Below, in pieces: positions 43,660 to 52,583 of a stretch of 64,000 nt of DNA. Position 1 is the stretch's first letter, and each line of letters starts with the position of its first letter. The position numbers and the translations under genes are program-made. This DNA comes from Dyadobacter sp. (GTDB lineage Bacteria; Bacteroidota; Bacteroidia; Cytophagales; Spirosomataceae): the NCBI RefSeq assembly GCF_017744695.1, contig NZ_JAGIAS010000004.1, positions 79,303 to 143,302 on the forward strand, given 5' to 3'. The notes under the pieces were generated by a model. The model was not told where the DNA came from. It made no database searches and worked only from the letters and a program-made list of their open reading frames with translations.

Positions 43660-43688
43660 TTTTACAAAGATTAAAAACACAATTTATC

Positions 43689-43739
43689 CAGCGACATTTG
43701 GGACTTATTTGATGTAAGCCTCGAATGTCGCTGATTTTA
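43689..43739 (+). terminator. Terminator between the pseudogene and the acyltransferase
   Basis: CAGCGACATT (43689-43698) is complementary to AATGTCGCTG (43724-43733) and the stem is followed by ATTTTAT. The first ATG of the acyltransferase ORF lies inside the right arm, so a later start is likely for that gene. Confidence 0.6.
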
Positions 43740-43745
43740 TGTGCA

Positions 43746-44861
43746 ATGATGGCATTCGCAGCCAGGCAGCCTTCTTTTTCAGACCAAACACTTGTGAACA
43801 AAATCATCACTCCGATTCCACAAACCAAACAACATTTCGAAATACTCGACGGATTGAGGGGCGTCGCCGCATTGGCCGTTGTCCTATTTCATTTTATGGA
43901 ATGGATCTATACCAATCCCGAAAAAAACTTTATCGGGCATGGTTTCCTGGCTGTTGATTTCTTCTTTTGCCTTTCAGGATTTGTAATCGCTTACGCCTAC
44001 GACGATCGCATGGCAACAATGGGCCTTCGCAAATTTTTCATTGCCCGGATCATCAGGCTGCATCCGCTGGTTATCGCAGGATCGGTGCTAGGCTTATTAG
44101 CATTCCTGTTCGACCCGTTTGGCGGCCATCCTGACTCGTATAGCACAGGCAAAATCGCCCTCGCATTCCTTTGCTCCCTATTTCTTGTTCCACTCCCGGT
44201 AATTGCCGATCGCGCATTTAACCTGTTCAGTTTCAATGCACCGGCATGGTCATTATTCTGGGAATATATTGCCAATATCGCTTACGCATTCGTGCTTCAT
44301 CGGATTGCCCGCAGTTACCTGCTCCTGCTGACCATACTTTCCGCGGTCACGCTTTGCTTTGTCGCTTACCGTTCGGGCAATTTACTGGGCGGGTGGAGTG
44401 GGCCTACCTTTTGGGACGGAGCCGCCCGCGTCTCGTATTCCTTTTTGGCAGGATTGCTTATTCAACGTTCCAACTGGATCATCCGAAACAAGCTTGGATT
44501 TATCGGCCTGAGCATATTACTGTTGCTGGCCTTCGTAATGCCGTTTTCCAAATGGAACTGGGTATCCGAACCTTTGGTGGTACTGTTTTACTTTCCCTTG
44601 CTGATAGCCTTGAGCGCGGGGACTACCTTTCCTCGCTTGAAAGAGGTTTGCGCATTTTCGGGGAAGATTTCCTACCCGTTGTACATGACGCATTATGCTG
44701 CGCTATGGATGTTCGGTAATTACTATACGACTCATAAACCCGACAACACGCAATTAACGCTCATTATTGTGAGTGGAATAATCCTATTGATCGGGGCGGC
44801 GTATCTGGTGATGGTGGTTTTTGACACGCCTGCGAGGAAGTATTTAAACGGTAAAAGATAG
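43746..44861 (+). CDS. Acyltransferase family 3 (OafA/YrhL-like) membrane protein
   Basis: About 371 residues from ATG 43746; the ORF track's 43725 start lies within a terminator hairpin, so 43746 or 43749 is preferred. The family hallmark is 'FEILDGLRGVAALAVVLFHF', with the catalytic histidine in 'LFHF', followed by 'FLAVDFFFCLSGFVIAYAYDDR' and about ten membrane helices. These integral-membrane enzymes move acetyl or other acyl groups onto exported glycans or lipids. No glycan genes adjoin it, so the acceptor is unknown. Confidence 0.88.
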   Translation: MMAFAARQPSFSDQTLVNKIITPIPQTKQHFEILDGLRGVAALAVVLFHFMEWIYTNPEKNFIGHGFLAVDFFFCLSGFVIAYAYDDRMATMGLRKFFIARIIRLHPLVIAGSVLGLLAFLFDPFGGHPDSYSTGKIALAFLCSLFLVPLPVIADRAFNLFSFNAPAWSLFWEYIANIAYAFVLHRIARSYLLLLTILSAVTLCFVAYRSGNLLGGWSGPTFWDGAARVSYSFLAGLLIQRSNWIIRNKLGFIGLSILLLLAFVMPFSKWNWVSEPLVVLFYFPLLIALSAGTTFPRLKEVCAFSGKISYPLYMTHYAALWMFGNYYTTHKPDNTQLTLIIVSGIILLIGAAYLVMVVFDTPARKYLNGKR

Positions 44862-44929
44862 TTGCTCACCTGATGAAATTAATGAGTCATACTGCTCACC
44901 AACCGCCTCGAATGTCTGCACGGCATATT

Positions 44930-47900
44930 TCATTCTCTTGTCATAATCACTTTACCCGTTTTTATGTCAGTTATGCCCCCCTCGCTTCCCAAAAGAATTA
45001 CTTTATAATAATACAGGCCAGCAGCAATATCCGGCCGGGCCCAGTACCACTCTATAACCGAAGATAAATCAGAAACCTCCACGGGATTGTCTTCAATTAT
45101 ATTTCCCCACTGATTATAAATAACATATCGGACCGATTTCAATTGCGACAGGCCAGCCGCCTTCAACTCAAATCGTAAGTACGAAGTGGCGGGATTCGGG
45201 CTAACGACCAGGCTGTGCTGCATTTCTTCTGCCGTGGCAATTTCAAAATACATACGATATGGCTGGGTTACTTCATTGCCTGACAAGTCCCTCGCATCGA
45301 CCATCATTTCATATTTTCCCGGCCCCAACGTAGTTAAATAGTCGAATACCAACTCTCTGCTTCCCATTGCCTGCATTTTGATAGTATTGCCGGCATAAGT
45401 GATTCTTTCAAAATCACAGTCGTCATTCTTGCAGGGCTTTATAAAAATATCGACGAGCGTCGTGTCGGGAGAAAGCACTCGGTCGTCGTTAAGCGAAATG
45501 CGAAAAGATGGATTGGACGACATTAATTCGGCTTGTTTGAGGAAGCGCCCGTTGGTTTTTATCGTCAGAATTGGAGGAATATTGTCCTTTGACGATTTGT
45601 TGGAGAACATATTTTTGTCCTTCACCAAATTCCAGTCCACATGCAATTCCGCAACATTATTGTCGCGGGTAAGTTCTTTCAAAGTCTGTCCCGGGTCGAT
45701 TTGCGCCTTGACCGATTTCAGATCTTTTTTATTCGGAAATGATATTTTCAGAATTTGCTGAGATGCAAAGGCATTTACATTGACCTTCCTGACATTCGCC
45801 CCCGTGACACCCGAGCAGACAACTTCCAGCGGTATGACCTGCCCTTTCGCAAATCTGCCGAAATTCGCCAATTCAATAGTCAGTCTCAGCGAATCCGATT
45901 GTCCTATCGTCTTATTCACCGAATCGGAAAACAATGTAATGCCGTCCTCTGTTCCGATGGAATAGTCGGGTTCAGCGGCAGTAAGTAGCCGCAATGCAGG
46001 ATCGCCTTGCAGCAACGATTGGTGCACATAGGCGATATTGTACTGATCTTTGTATTTGGACAAAATGTCGTTGGCCACCGCCAGCTGAATTTTGCCAATC
46101 GGCAGGTTCGCCGTAGCCGGATTCTCAAACATGTGATGATAGAGTGAATTGAGATATGTAATCCCCGGGCTCACGAAGCTCTCATACGAACTGGCAATAA
46201 CCGCAATGGCGCCGCGATCTGGTGCTACGAGCCAGTCGAGCGAAAGCGTAATCCGGTCGGCCGCCTTGGGATTGGCTGGTGCCGGGTTGAACCGGTTACA
46301 GAATACATTCCCCACCCCACAACCATTGAAATACATCACCGGGTATTTGTTCAAATTGTGGTACCCTCTGTCTGCATCCCTGACATGGCCGATATTAGGA
46401 TCCGTGATAATCGTTGAGCCATGCCCGAAAAATGTGATCATTCCCACGCCCTCATTTAGGTCTGCTGCAATGTCCACGGGTTCCACTTCCTCGGTCGGCT
46501 GATGTTTCGCGTAGGACTTCACTGTTCCACCAAAAAAACCTTTTTGCACCGCCGGTTCCAAGGCATGCAGATAATCGCGCAGCTGAATGATTTCGCTCGT
46601 CGTTTTGCCTCCGCTCAAATGAAGTACCTTCTTGCGCCAGCCCGACTCCTCGGGCGCAGCCGCCTCGTAAGCCTTCACTTTTTGAAGGTAATCGGTGATA
46701 TTCTGGTTGGTCACAGCCGAAAGCCTCCCAACCGGTATCACTGGCGCATTGACCGCCCCTCCCGCTATTCCCTCCACGAGTAGCGCATCTGAACCGGGAA
46801 AGCCTATGGTAGGGACTTCGTCCGGTATTTCCCTCACCATGCGCTCATTTTGGGTAATTGATTTGCCGATCAGGAACAGGTATTTGTCCTTGCTCCCTCC
46901 CGAAAGCATATAGGACATGAATCTCTTAATCGCGACAGGGCTTGGCTCGCCGTAGTTAAACTGGTTATAAATATCCTGTATTTCAAAAATCGCAGGTTTG
47001 AAACTTCCTCCCGTGGATGACGCACGGTAATCGGCGTAGCTCTTTGCGCCCGAAAGGAGCGCTTTTGTTGTAATGATGATGAAATTAGCCGGTTTAGGGT
47101 CGTGAATTGTCATCTGCACTTCACGTATATTCTGTGGGCTAACCTCGGTCATTTCGGTCGTAGCGAGGACCATCTGTTTTTTCCCGGTCAGGCGGGGCAG
47201 CACGAGATTATCTCCCGACCTTTTCAGTATGACGGGATTATCCGAATCGGAAATATCGATGAATCTAAACTGGTAGGGAACGTCCTTCGCGGGTATTTGG
47301 CTCCATTTGTCCGCGCCAGGATCGAATCTAAACTCCTTCGTCGGCTGGCTACCGATCTTAATGACCTGAGGAAAATCGAGGGTGTAATAGGTGAGCGAAA
47401 ACCAGTTCCGGGGTTCGCTCGCGACGGATCGGATTACCAGCATGCCTTTTTGATTGGCATCCATATCTTCCGCTTTTATTTCCAACGTACATTCAGCCGG
47501 GCCGAAACCGGAATTATTCAATGTCTTCGCCAACCGCAGCGCATTCTTGTTCTTTCCGATGAACAGCTCAAACTTCCGGTCATTCTTGCTCCGTCCATGT
47601 AGCATCAGCCTGATCACGGGAAGTTGCATATTCCGGACCAAATCATTCAGTTTAAAATCAACCACTATTTCTTTGCCCTCTTCTCCCTTGCACACGGTGC
47701 CTGTCCTGCTCGCACCCAGTTCGAAATAACTGTTGAAGAAACCCGGGTTAATCGCATATTTGGTTCCCAGCGAATATTCTTGCTGAAAAACCGTGGTGCT
47801 TACTTCCCGATGTAGCGTCAGTACAGGCACCGATGCATCGCCAGGCCGGACAGCCACGTCCGCCCTCTTGCCCAACCTATCGCCCACAGTCAAAAAATAC

Positions 47901-48268
47901 GCGCTTTCGTCCGAATACATACTGAAATACGGATTCACCCGCGAGCTCATGGGGCGGTAGAGCAGCGAGTCGCTTGCGCCATCGTTCGGAACGGCGTAGA
48001 AAATGATTTCCTGGTTTGCCGTACTAATAATGGAGACCTCTTTGCCCCGGTGCCACACCTGAAATTTCTCAGGGGAGCCGGTGGGAAAATCCTTAGGCAA
48101 GGAGGAAAACGCGACCCGGTGCAAACCTTTTTTAAGGATTCCGATTCTGACGTAAGGCTTATTGTAATCGATCCAGCTATTGGCATATGGGGCCGTCCAC
48201 TGGGCTTGTAGTTGATAACCGACCAGCAACGCCACAATAAGTAGCGCGTGCGTTTTGAAGTACCGCAT
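44930..48268 (-). CDS. C25 (gingipain-family) secreted protease, PorU-like, with T9SS tail
   Basis: A 1112-residue secreted protein. A signal peptide ends near 'VGYQLQAQ', followed by a beta-rich N-terminal half. The Peptidase_C25 domain has its catalytic pair in 'MITFFGHGSTI' (His near 613) and 'MYFNGCGVG' (Cys near 649), flanked by 'VPTIGFPGSDALLVEG' and 'LLQGDPALRLL'. Two beta-sandwich domains and a T9SS sorting domain ('VVSPNPATSYLRFE') complete it. The family includes gingipains and the T9SS sortase PorU; having its own sorting domain and lying away from T9SS machinery genes, it is more likely a PorU2-like paralogue or a secreted protease than the main sortase. Confidence 0.85.
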   Translation of the reverse strand: MRYFKTHALLIVALLVGYQLQAQWTAPYANSWIDYNKPYVRIGILKKGLHRVAFSSLPKDFPTGSPEKFQVWHRGKEVSIISTANQEIIFYAVPNDGASDSLLYRPMSSRVNPYFSMYSDESAYFLTVGDRLGKRADVAVRPGDASVPVLTLHREVSTTVFQQEYSLGTKYAINPGFFNSYFELGASRTGTVCKGEEGKEIVVDFKLNDLVRNMQLPVIRLMLHGRSKNDRKFELFIGKNKNALRLAKTLNNSGFGPAECTLEIKAEDMDANQKGMLVIRSVASEPRNWFSLTYYTLDFPQVIKIGSQPTKEFRFDPGADKWSQIPAKDVPYQFRFIDISDSDNPVILKRSGDNLVLPRLTGKKQMVLATTEMTEVSPQNIREVQMTIHDPKPANFIIITTKALLSGAKSYADYRASSTGGSFKPAIFEIQDIYNQFNYGEPSPVAIKRFMSYMLSGGSKDKYLFLIGKSITQNERMVREIPDEVPTIGFPGSDALLVEGIAGGAVNAPVIPVGRLSAVTNQNITDYLQKVKAYEAAAPEESGWRKKVLHLSGGKTTSEIIQLRDYLHALEPAVQKGFFGGTVKSYAKHQPTEEVEPVDIAADLNEGVGMITFFGHGSTIITDPNIGHVRDADRGYHNLNKYPVMYFNGCGVGNVFCNRFNPAPANPKAADRITLSLDWLVAPDRGAIAVIASSYESFVSPGITYLNSLYHHMFENPATANLPIGKIQLAVANDILSKYKDQYNIAYVHQSLLQGDPALRLLTAAEPDYSIGTEDGITLFSDSVNKTIGQSDSLRLTIELANFGRFAKGQVIPLEVVCSGVTGANVRKVNVNAFASQQILKISFPNKKDLKSVKAQIDPGQTLKELTRDNNVAELHVDWNLVKDKNMFSNKSSKDNIPPILTIKTNGRFLKQAELMSSNPSFRISLNDDRVLSPDTTLVDIFIKPCKNDDCDFERITYAGNTIKMQAMGSRELVFDYLTTLGPGKYEMMVDARDLSGNEVTQPYRMYFEIATAEEMQHSLVVSPNPATSYLRFELKAAGLSQLKSVRYVIYNQWGNIIEDNPVEVSDLSSVIEWYWARPDIAAGLYYYKVILLGSEGGITDIKTGKVIMTRE

Positions 48269-48515
48269 ATCTTCAGGAATATCTGATGAACCCTCAATAA
48301 AGCATGGCTTGAAGATTCTATCTGCTTCGGTCCAGCAAGCGTGGCGTATGGATTAGCGACTGGATTTCTGCGTCGCCCGGCATATGTCGTAGTTTTGTTG
48401 AAATATTTCTACCAGCAGATTCGGCGGAGGTATTTTGCGCCATGCCCTTTGAAAACGCATCATTTCTGGCACAGGATTTGATTTCCACCTTCCTGCATAA
48501 ATCAATTCAAGACCA

Positions 48516-48800
48516 ATGGACACTTTTAAGTTTATGAAGGACGACTGGGTAAAAGAAAAAGGCGGCAGCCAGCTTATGCAGGTTGACGAGTACCAGATCG
48601 TCGAGACCGGGGCTGATCATAACGGATCGACCACGCTTCCTGCCACCCGGCGGGTATTCAGTGGAAAGGTTTGGTGTACATGGGTCAATAAAAACAAAGC
48701 GGTGATTACACAGCCGTTTTGGGAAGACGATCTGGAACCTGCTACACACCGGCAGCTGACCGACCATTACACCTATTCCTCCCTTAATCACACGCACTAA
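48516..48800 (+). CDS. Small conserved-looking protein of unknown function
   Basis: A 94-residue soluble protein with no signal peptide or membrane segment. It is polar, with 'TWVNKNKAVITQPFWEDDLEPAT' the most distinctive block. It is flanked by a 247-bp upstream gap and an intrinsic terminator right after it, which marks a stand-alone transcription unit and supports the ORF being real. No family is recognised. Confidence 0.65.
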   Translation: MDTFKFMKDDWVKEKGGSQLMQVDEYQIVETGADHNGSTTLPATRRVFSGKVWCTWVNKNKAVITQPFWEDDLEPATHRQLTDHYTYSSLNHTH

Positions 48801-48837
48801 TTCCTGAATCCCTTTACTCGTCTCGAAACTAAACACC

Positions 48838-48866
48838 AAAGCCCGGAATCACTCCCGGGCTTTTTC
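48838..48866. terminator. Rho-independent terminator, probably bidirectional
   Basis: AAAGCCCGG and CCGGGCTTT flank an 8-nt loop, followed by TTTTT-type runs on the plus strand and AAA on the left. It lies between convergent genes (94-aa protein and the Pro-rich protein) and can serve both. Confidence 0.85.
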
Positions 48867-48883
48867 AGTTTGGCCTTCTCTTA

Positions 48884-49249
48884 TCAGGGCTTTCCCGCAG
48901 GATCGGTTTGCGGCTTCACCGAAGTAGTATCATCGGTTTCAGCAGTTCCTTTGCGGTTTTTCCGACGCTCCGAGCGCTCTTTCCGCTTGTCATCGGTAGG
49001 CATCAGCGTATCGTGAATGACCGCGCCCGAGCTTTTTTGTCCTTTAATAAGCGTATCCTCAGACGGAATCTGAGCGGGGCGGGCCGGTGATTGCGGCGAA
49101 TTGAATTCCGGCTTCGTTTCAGGCGCTGTCGTCGGAACAGGACTTTGCGGTACTGGCTGTGGCACAGATGGTTCCGGCGTCACCGGATTCTGTGCCAATG
49201 CCCCTGTAATTCCCAGGAGCATTGTGAATATGCATGCAAGGTATTTCAT
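48884..49249 (-). CDS. Secreted Pro-rich low-complexity protein
   Basis: About 121 residues from ATG 49249 ('MKYLACIFTMLLGITGALAQ'), a clean signal peptide; the ORF track's extra eight residues (start 49273) are not needed. The mature part is rich in Pro, Ser and Thr ('PEPSVPQPVPQSPVPTT'), then charged Lys/Arg ('KRKERSERRKNRKG'). It is probably disordered. No domain or catalytic residue is visible. It shares a terminator with the convergent small gene. Confidence 0.7.
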   Translation of the reverse strand: MKYLACIFTMLLGITGALAQNPVTPEPSVPQPVPQSPVPTTAPETKPEFNSPQSPARPAQIPSEDTLIKGQKSSGAVIHDTLMPTDDKRKERSERRKNRKGTAETDDTTSVKPQTDPAGKP

Positions 49250-49482
49250 GGTCCAAGCTGGTTTAGTGAACAAAAACTACCTATACTATGGCGGCTATCT
49301 GCACTAAAAGCATTCCAGAACCCTTCGTTATGCCCAGGCTTCCAATGGCCTCCTCCGCAGGAAATTCCGGATGTCTCGTCCACAAAATGCGTAGCGATAT
49401 ACCCAAAATGGGCGACGCTCCATTGGATAAGTGAAACTTTAAAAATCAGTCACCATATTCGAAGTACTTCGTAGCCCGACTA

Positions 49483-51423
49483 CTAGCTGTACACCCTTTT
49501 CATTCGTATTTTCTCGCTGGGTGTCAACACGAGCGGCACTTTTTCCACTTTCACCGAGCTGCTATCGAGACCAAACCATTTATCTTCCGACGTAGTAATG
49601 CTTTTGATACCGAAGTAGATCTTCATAATCAGTTCCTCCATGAACGGCAGGTTGTTTTCAAGCGACAAATAGCGTTCGAGCACAATGAAGCGGAAGTCTC
49701 CCGTGATATTCTGCCTGCTCAACGACTCGTAGCGGCTGGTAATATCCACCTCTTTATTAAGCACCATATCTTCCACCACTTTCCGGAAGAAAAGGTTAAT
49801 GCGCTGCTCGATCCGGAACCCGAGACGGAACGTCACCTTGATTACATCGTCCTCCGCGAGGGTATTTACGTGGTAATCCATGGTGTATGGTTCATCGGTC
49901 GTTTCTACGTGCACAAACCAGTAGATATCCGCCCGCTTCGGCCGCTTATAAAATATAGAATAGATGATCTTGCTCTCAATTTCACTTTCACGCGAGGCAT
50001 TCGACATAAATATCAAATGCGTCGAGTATTTGGGAATACTGATGTCGTTGCTCAGTTCCTTCAACGGACCAATGTATTTTTCGAGGCTTTCGAACTCCGT
50101 CAGTCGCATTTTGATATAATATGCTTTCAACCAAACGGTAATCACAAACCCGATAACTGTTGCCAATACCAGTGAAACCCAACCCCCATGGGTGAATTTC
50201 AGCAGGTTTGCAGCCAGGAACGAGCCTTCAATCGCCAGGTAAATGACCAGGAAAACGATGACAATCGATCGGTTTACCCGTTTCACATAAAGGTATACCG
50301 ACATGAGGATCGTCGTCATGATCATCGTAAGCGTGATCGCAAGCCCGTACGCAGCCTCCATATGCGACGACTCTTTGAAATACAACACAATACCAATACA
50401 GCCGGCCCAAAGCAGCCAGTTCACGCTCGGTACATAAAGCTGCCCTTTCTGATCGCTCGGATACACCAGCCGGACTTTCGGCCAGAAGTTAAGCCGGATT
50501 GCCTCCGAAATGAGGGTAAACGAACCGCTGATCAGCGCCTGGCTGGCGATAATGGCAGCCGTAGTGGCAATACCAATACCCGGCAGCAACCACCAGTCGG
50601 GCATAATTTCGTAAAAAGGTTTACGGCCATTCAGCAGATCACCTGAATGCACGATCAACCAAGCTCCCTGACCGAAATAGTTGAGGATGAGACAGGTTTT
50701 TACAAAAACCCAGCTGATTCGGATATTGCCGCGCCCGCAATGCCCCAGATCACTATACAACGCTTCGGCACCCGTGGTACACAGGAAAACGGCACCCAGC
50801 ATCCAGAACCCGCCGTGATGGTTGGCGAGGAGCCGGTATGCATAAACCGGGCTTAGCGATTTCATGATCTCGGGATGGTCGATCACCTGTGAAACGCCCA
50901 ATACGGCCAGCATCAGGAACCAAATCATCATCACCGGACCGAATGCACGCCCGACAATCGTCGTTCCAAAAACCTGGATAATGAATAGCAACGTAAGAAT
51001 GCCGATCACAATCGGGATCGTCTGAATATCGGGATAAAGTATACGCAAACCCTCCACCGCGGACGACACCGAAATAGGCGGCGTGATGATCCCGTCGGCC
51101 AACAGGGTACTAGCCCCGATAATGGCCGGGACCGTCAGCCAGGCCGCACGCCTGCGTACGAGGGCAAACAATGCAAGGATACCACCTTCGCCTTTGTTAT
51201 CGGCCCTGAGAATGAGGATCACATATTTAATAGTCGTTTGCAGGGTAAGCGTCCAGAAAATACAGGATACAGCCCCGTAAACGACATCACTCGTAATCTT
51301 GTTGGTACCGATCACCGCCTGCATTACGTAGAGGGGCGACGTCCCGATATCTCCGTAAATAATCCCTAATGCAACCAGAAGTCCGGCGGCCGATGCTTTA
51401 TCCAGGTGTTTATGCGAACCCAT
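49483..51423 (-). CDS. kup: Kup/HAK/KT family potassium uptake permease
   Basis: A 646-residue transporter. The N-terminal motif 'LGIIYGDIGTSPLYVM' and 'RADNKGEGGILALFAL' are diagnostic, followed by 12 membrane helices and a soluble C-terminal domain of about 200 residues ('YSIFYKRPKRADIYWFVHVE'). It imports K+ with protons at low pH or low potassium. The gene is alone on its strand segment, with about 50 bp to the next gene upstream. It complements the Kef efflux antiporter at 3.7 kb, but the two are not linked. Confidence 0.93.
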   Translation of the reverse strand: MGSHKHLDKASAAGLLVALGIIYGDIGTSPLYVMQAVIGTNKITSDVVYGAVSCIFWTLTLQTTIKYVILILRADNKGEGGILALFALVRRRAAWLTVPAIIGASTLLADGIITPPISVSSAVEGLRILYPDIQTIPIVIGILTLLFIIQVFGTTIVGRAFGPVMMIWFLMLAVLGVSQVIDHPEIMKSLSPVYAYRLLANHHGGFWMLGAVFLCTTGAEALYSDLGHCGRGNIRISWVFVKTCLILNYFGQGAWLIVHSGDLLNGRKPFYEIMPDWWLLPGIGIATTAAIIASQALISGSFTLISEAIRLNFWPKVRLVYPSDQKGQLYVPSVNWLLWAGCIGIVLYFKESSHMEAAYGLAITLTMIMTTILMSVYLYVKRVNRSIVIVFLVIYLAIEGSFLAANLLKFTHGGWVSLVLATVIGFVITVWLKAYYIKMRLTEFESLEKYIGPLKELSNDISIPKYSTHLIFMSNASRESEIESKIIYSIFYKRPKRADIYWFVHVETTDEPYTMDYHVNTLAEDDVIKVTFRLGFRIEQRINLFFRKVVEDMVLNKEVDITSRYESLSRQNITGDFRFIVLERYLSLENNLPFMEELIMKIYFGIKSITTSEDKWFGLDSSSVKVEKVPLVLTPSEKIRMKRVYS

Positions 51424-51476
51424 TGGCTAGTCTGTTGAAATGCGGTGCGAATTTAGAAAAATCCGGCTGCTCTTCG

Positions 51477-52448
51477 CTAAAAGGTGTAAAACTCATAAGT
51501 CACCTTCCATTTGATCTCCTGGCCCGGCTGGGCGGCGATCTTGATGTAAGGCTCGGGGCAGGATGTGGTGGGACAAGCCCAGTAAACCAGCTTTTCCAAC
51601 GGCTGATCGCAGGTAATCCTCACGCCTGCCTTTGTTTTGGTATTTTCAATCCTGATATCATAATCCTTGGCGGTTGGCCCGAAGCCTTGCAAGCCGGCGC
51701 TGAAAACCTGATCACCTTTGACTACCTCCCGCGAATAGTTCAGCATTTTACCATTTGCATTGATAATACTCCCAAACCCTCTGCCCTCGCCTTTCACTTC
51801 AAAAGGAAACACAATGCGTATGTTCTCATTCGACGGCTCGTTGTCGATCATGAAGAAATTATGGTTGTAAGTACTCGCTATGATGGGTTTGGAGCCTGTA
51901 TTTTTCAGCGTATGTTCCAACACGAGTTGCGGTTTGCCTTTGACCAGTTTCAACGTTTTATGATAGTCGTAGCCGTAACCCATTTCGTCTTTCAATTCAT
52001 GGGTGAAGGAAACCTGGTCTTTTCCCTTCGTCACCGACCATTTGCCCGGATTTTTAATCGCATAATTGGTGGCGAATGAATACTTTTTATCATCGGGTTT
52101 GGTCAAAACACCCACCCCGATCTTGACAAACTGCTCTCCTGGCTTTGCATCATCGAAATTCAATGGCGTGAATTCCTCTACTGGGCCCATGATCGCGTCG
52201 TGTAACTTGGGATCGTAGGGAGCCTGGTTCCACGTACCGAAATAAGTGTGGCCCTTATATTCGAGGCTGGGTACCACACCCGCCCAATCGAAGCGTACGC
52301 CGCGATAATATCCTTCGTTTCCATCAGGCAAATACAGTTTTGCTTTGATGACACCGTTTGAAATATCGGTTTGCGGAAACTCCGCGAGGGTAAATGCAGT
52401 GATTGCAATGCATATCAATGCAGAAAAAAGGATAACAATCTTTTTCAT
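51477..52448 (-). CDS. Secreted protein with aldose-epimerase-like fold
   Basis: A 323-residue protein with a signal peptide ('IVILFSALICIAITAFTLA'). The body is beta-rich and reads like a galactose-mutarotase-type supersandwich: 'YYRGVRFDWAGVVPSLEYKGHTYFG' at the start, 'LVLEHTLKNTGSKPIIASTYNHNFF' in the middle and 'GVRITCDQPLEKLVYW' near the end. No classical mutarotase catalytic pair is certain by eye. It likely binds or remodels a sugar in the periplasm. A terminator separates it from the molybdenum hydroxylase genes upstream. Confidence 0.7.
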   Translation of the reverse strand: MKKIVILFSALICIAITAFTLAEFPQTDISNGVIKAKLYLPDGNEGYYRGVRFDWAGVVPSLEYKGHTYFGTWNQAPYDPKLHDAIMGPVEEFTPLNFDDAKPGEQFVKIGVGVLTKPDDKKYSFATNYAIKNPGKWSVTKGKDQVSFTHELKDEMGYGYDYHKTLKLVKGKPQLVLEHTLKNTGSKPIIASTYNHNFFMIDNEPSNENIRIVFPFEVKGEGRGFGSIINANGKMLNYSREVVKGDQVFSAGLQGFGPTAKDYDIRIENTKTKAGVRITCDQPLEKLVYWACPTTSCPEPYIKIAAQPGQEIKWKVTYEFYTF

Positions 52449-52514
52449 TGGTATGGAATGGTTTAGGAAGAAAAACCGGGCTGGATGTGGAACATTTCAA
52501 ACCCGCTATAAATA

Positions 52515-52562
52515 AAGGCAGTAAGATAAAAATGCGGTATCACATTTTCACCTTACTGCCTT
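52515..52562 (-). terminator. Terminator after the molybdenum hydroxylase operon
   Basis: AAGGCAGTAAG pairs with CTTACTGCCTT; the inner ATAAAAATG/CATTTT part can extend the stem. On the minus strand it is followed by TATTTATAG, and lies 22 bp after the large-subunit stop. Confidence 0.75.
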
Positions 52563-52583
52563 ACAATTTGCATGATTTAATAC

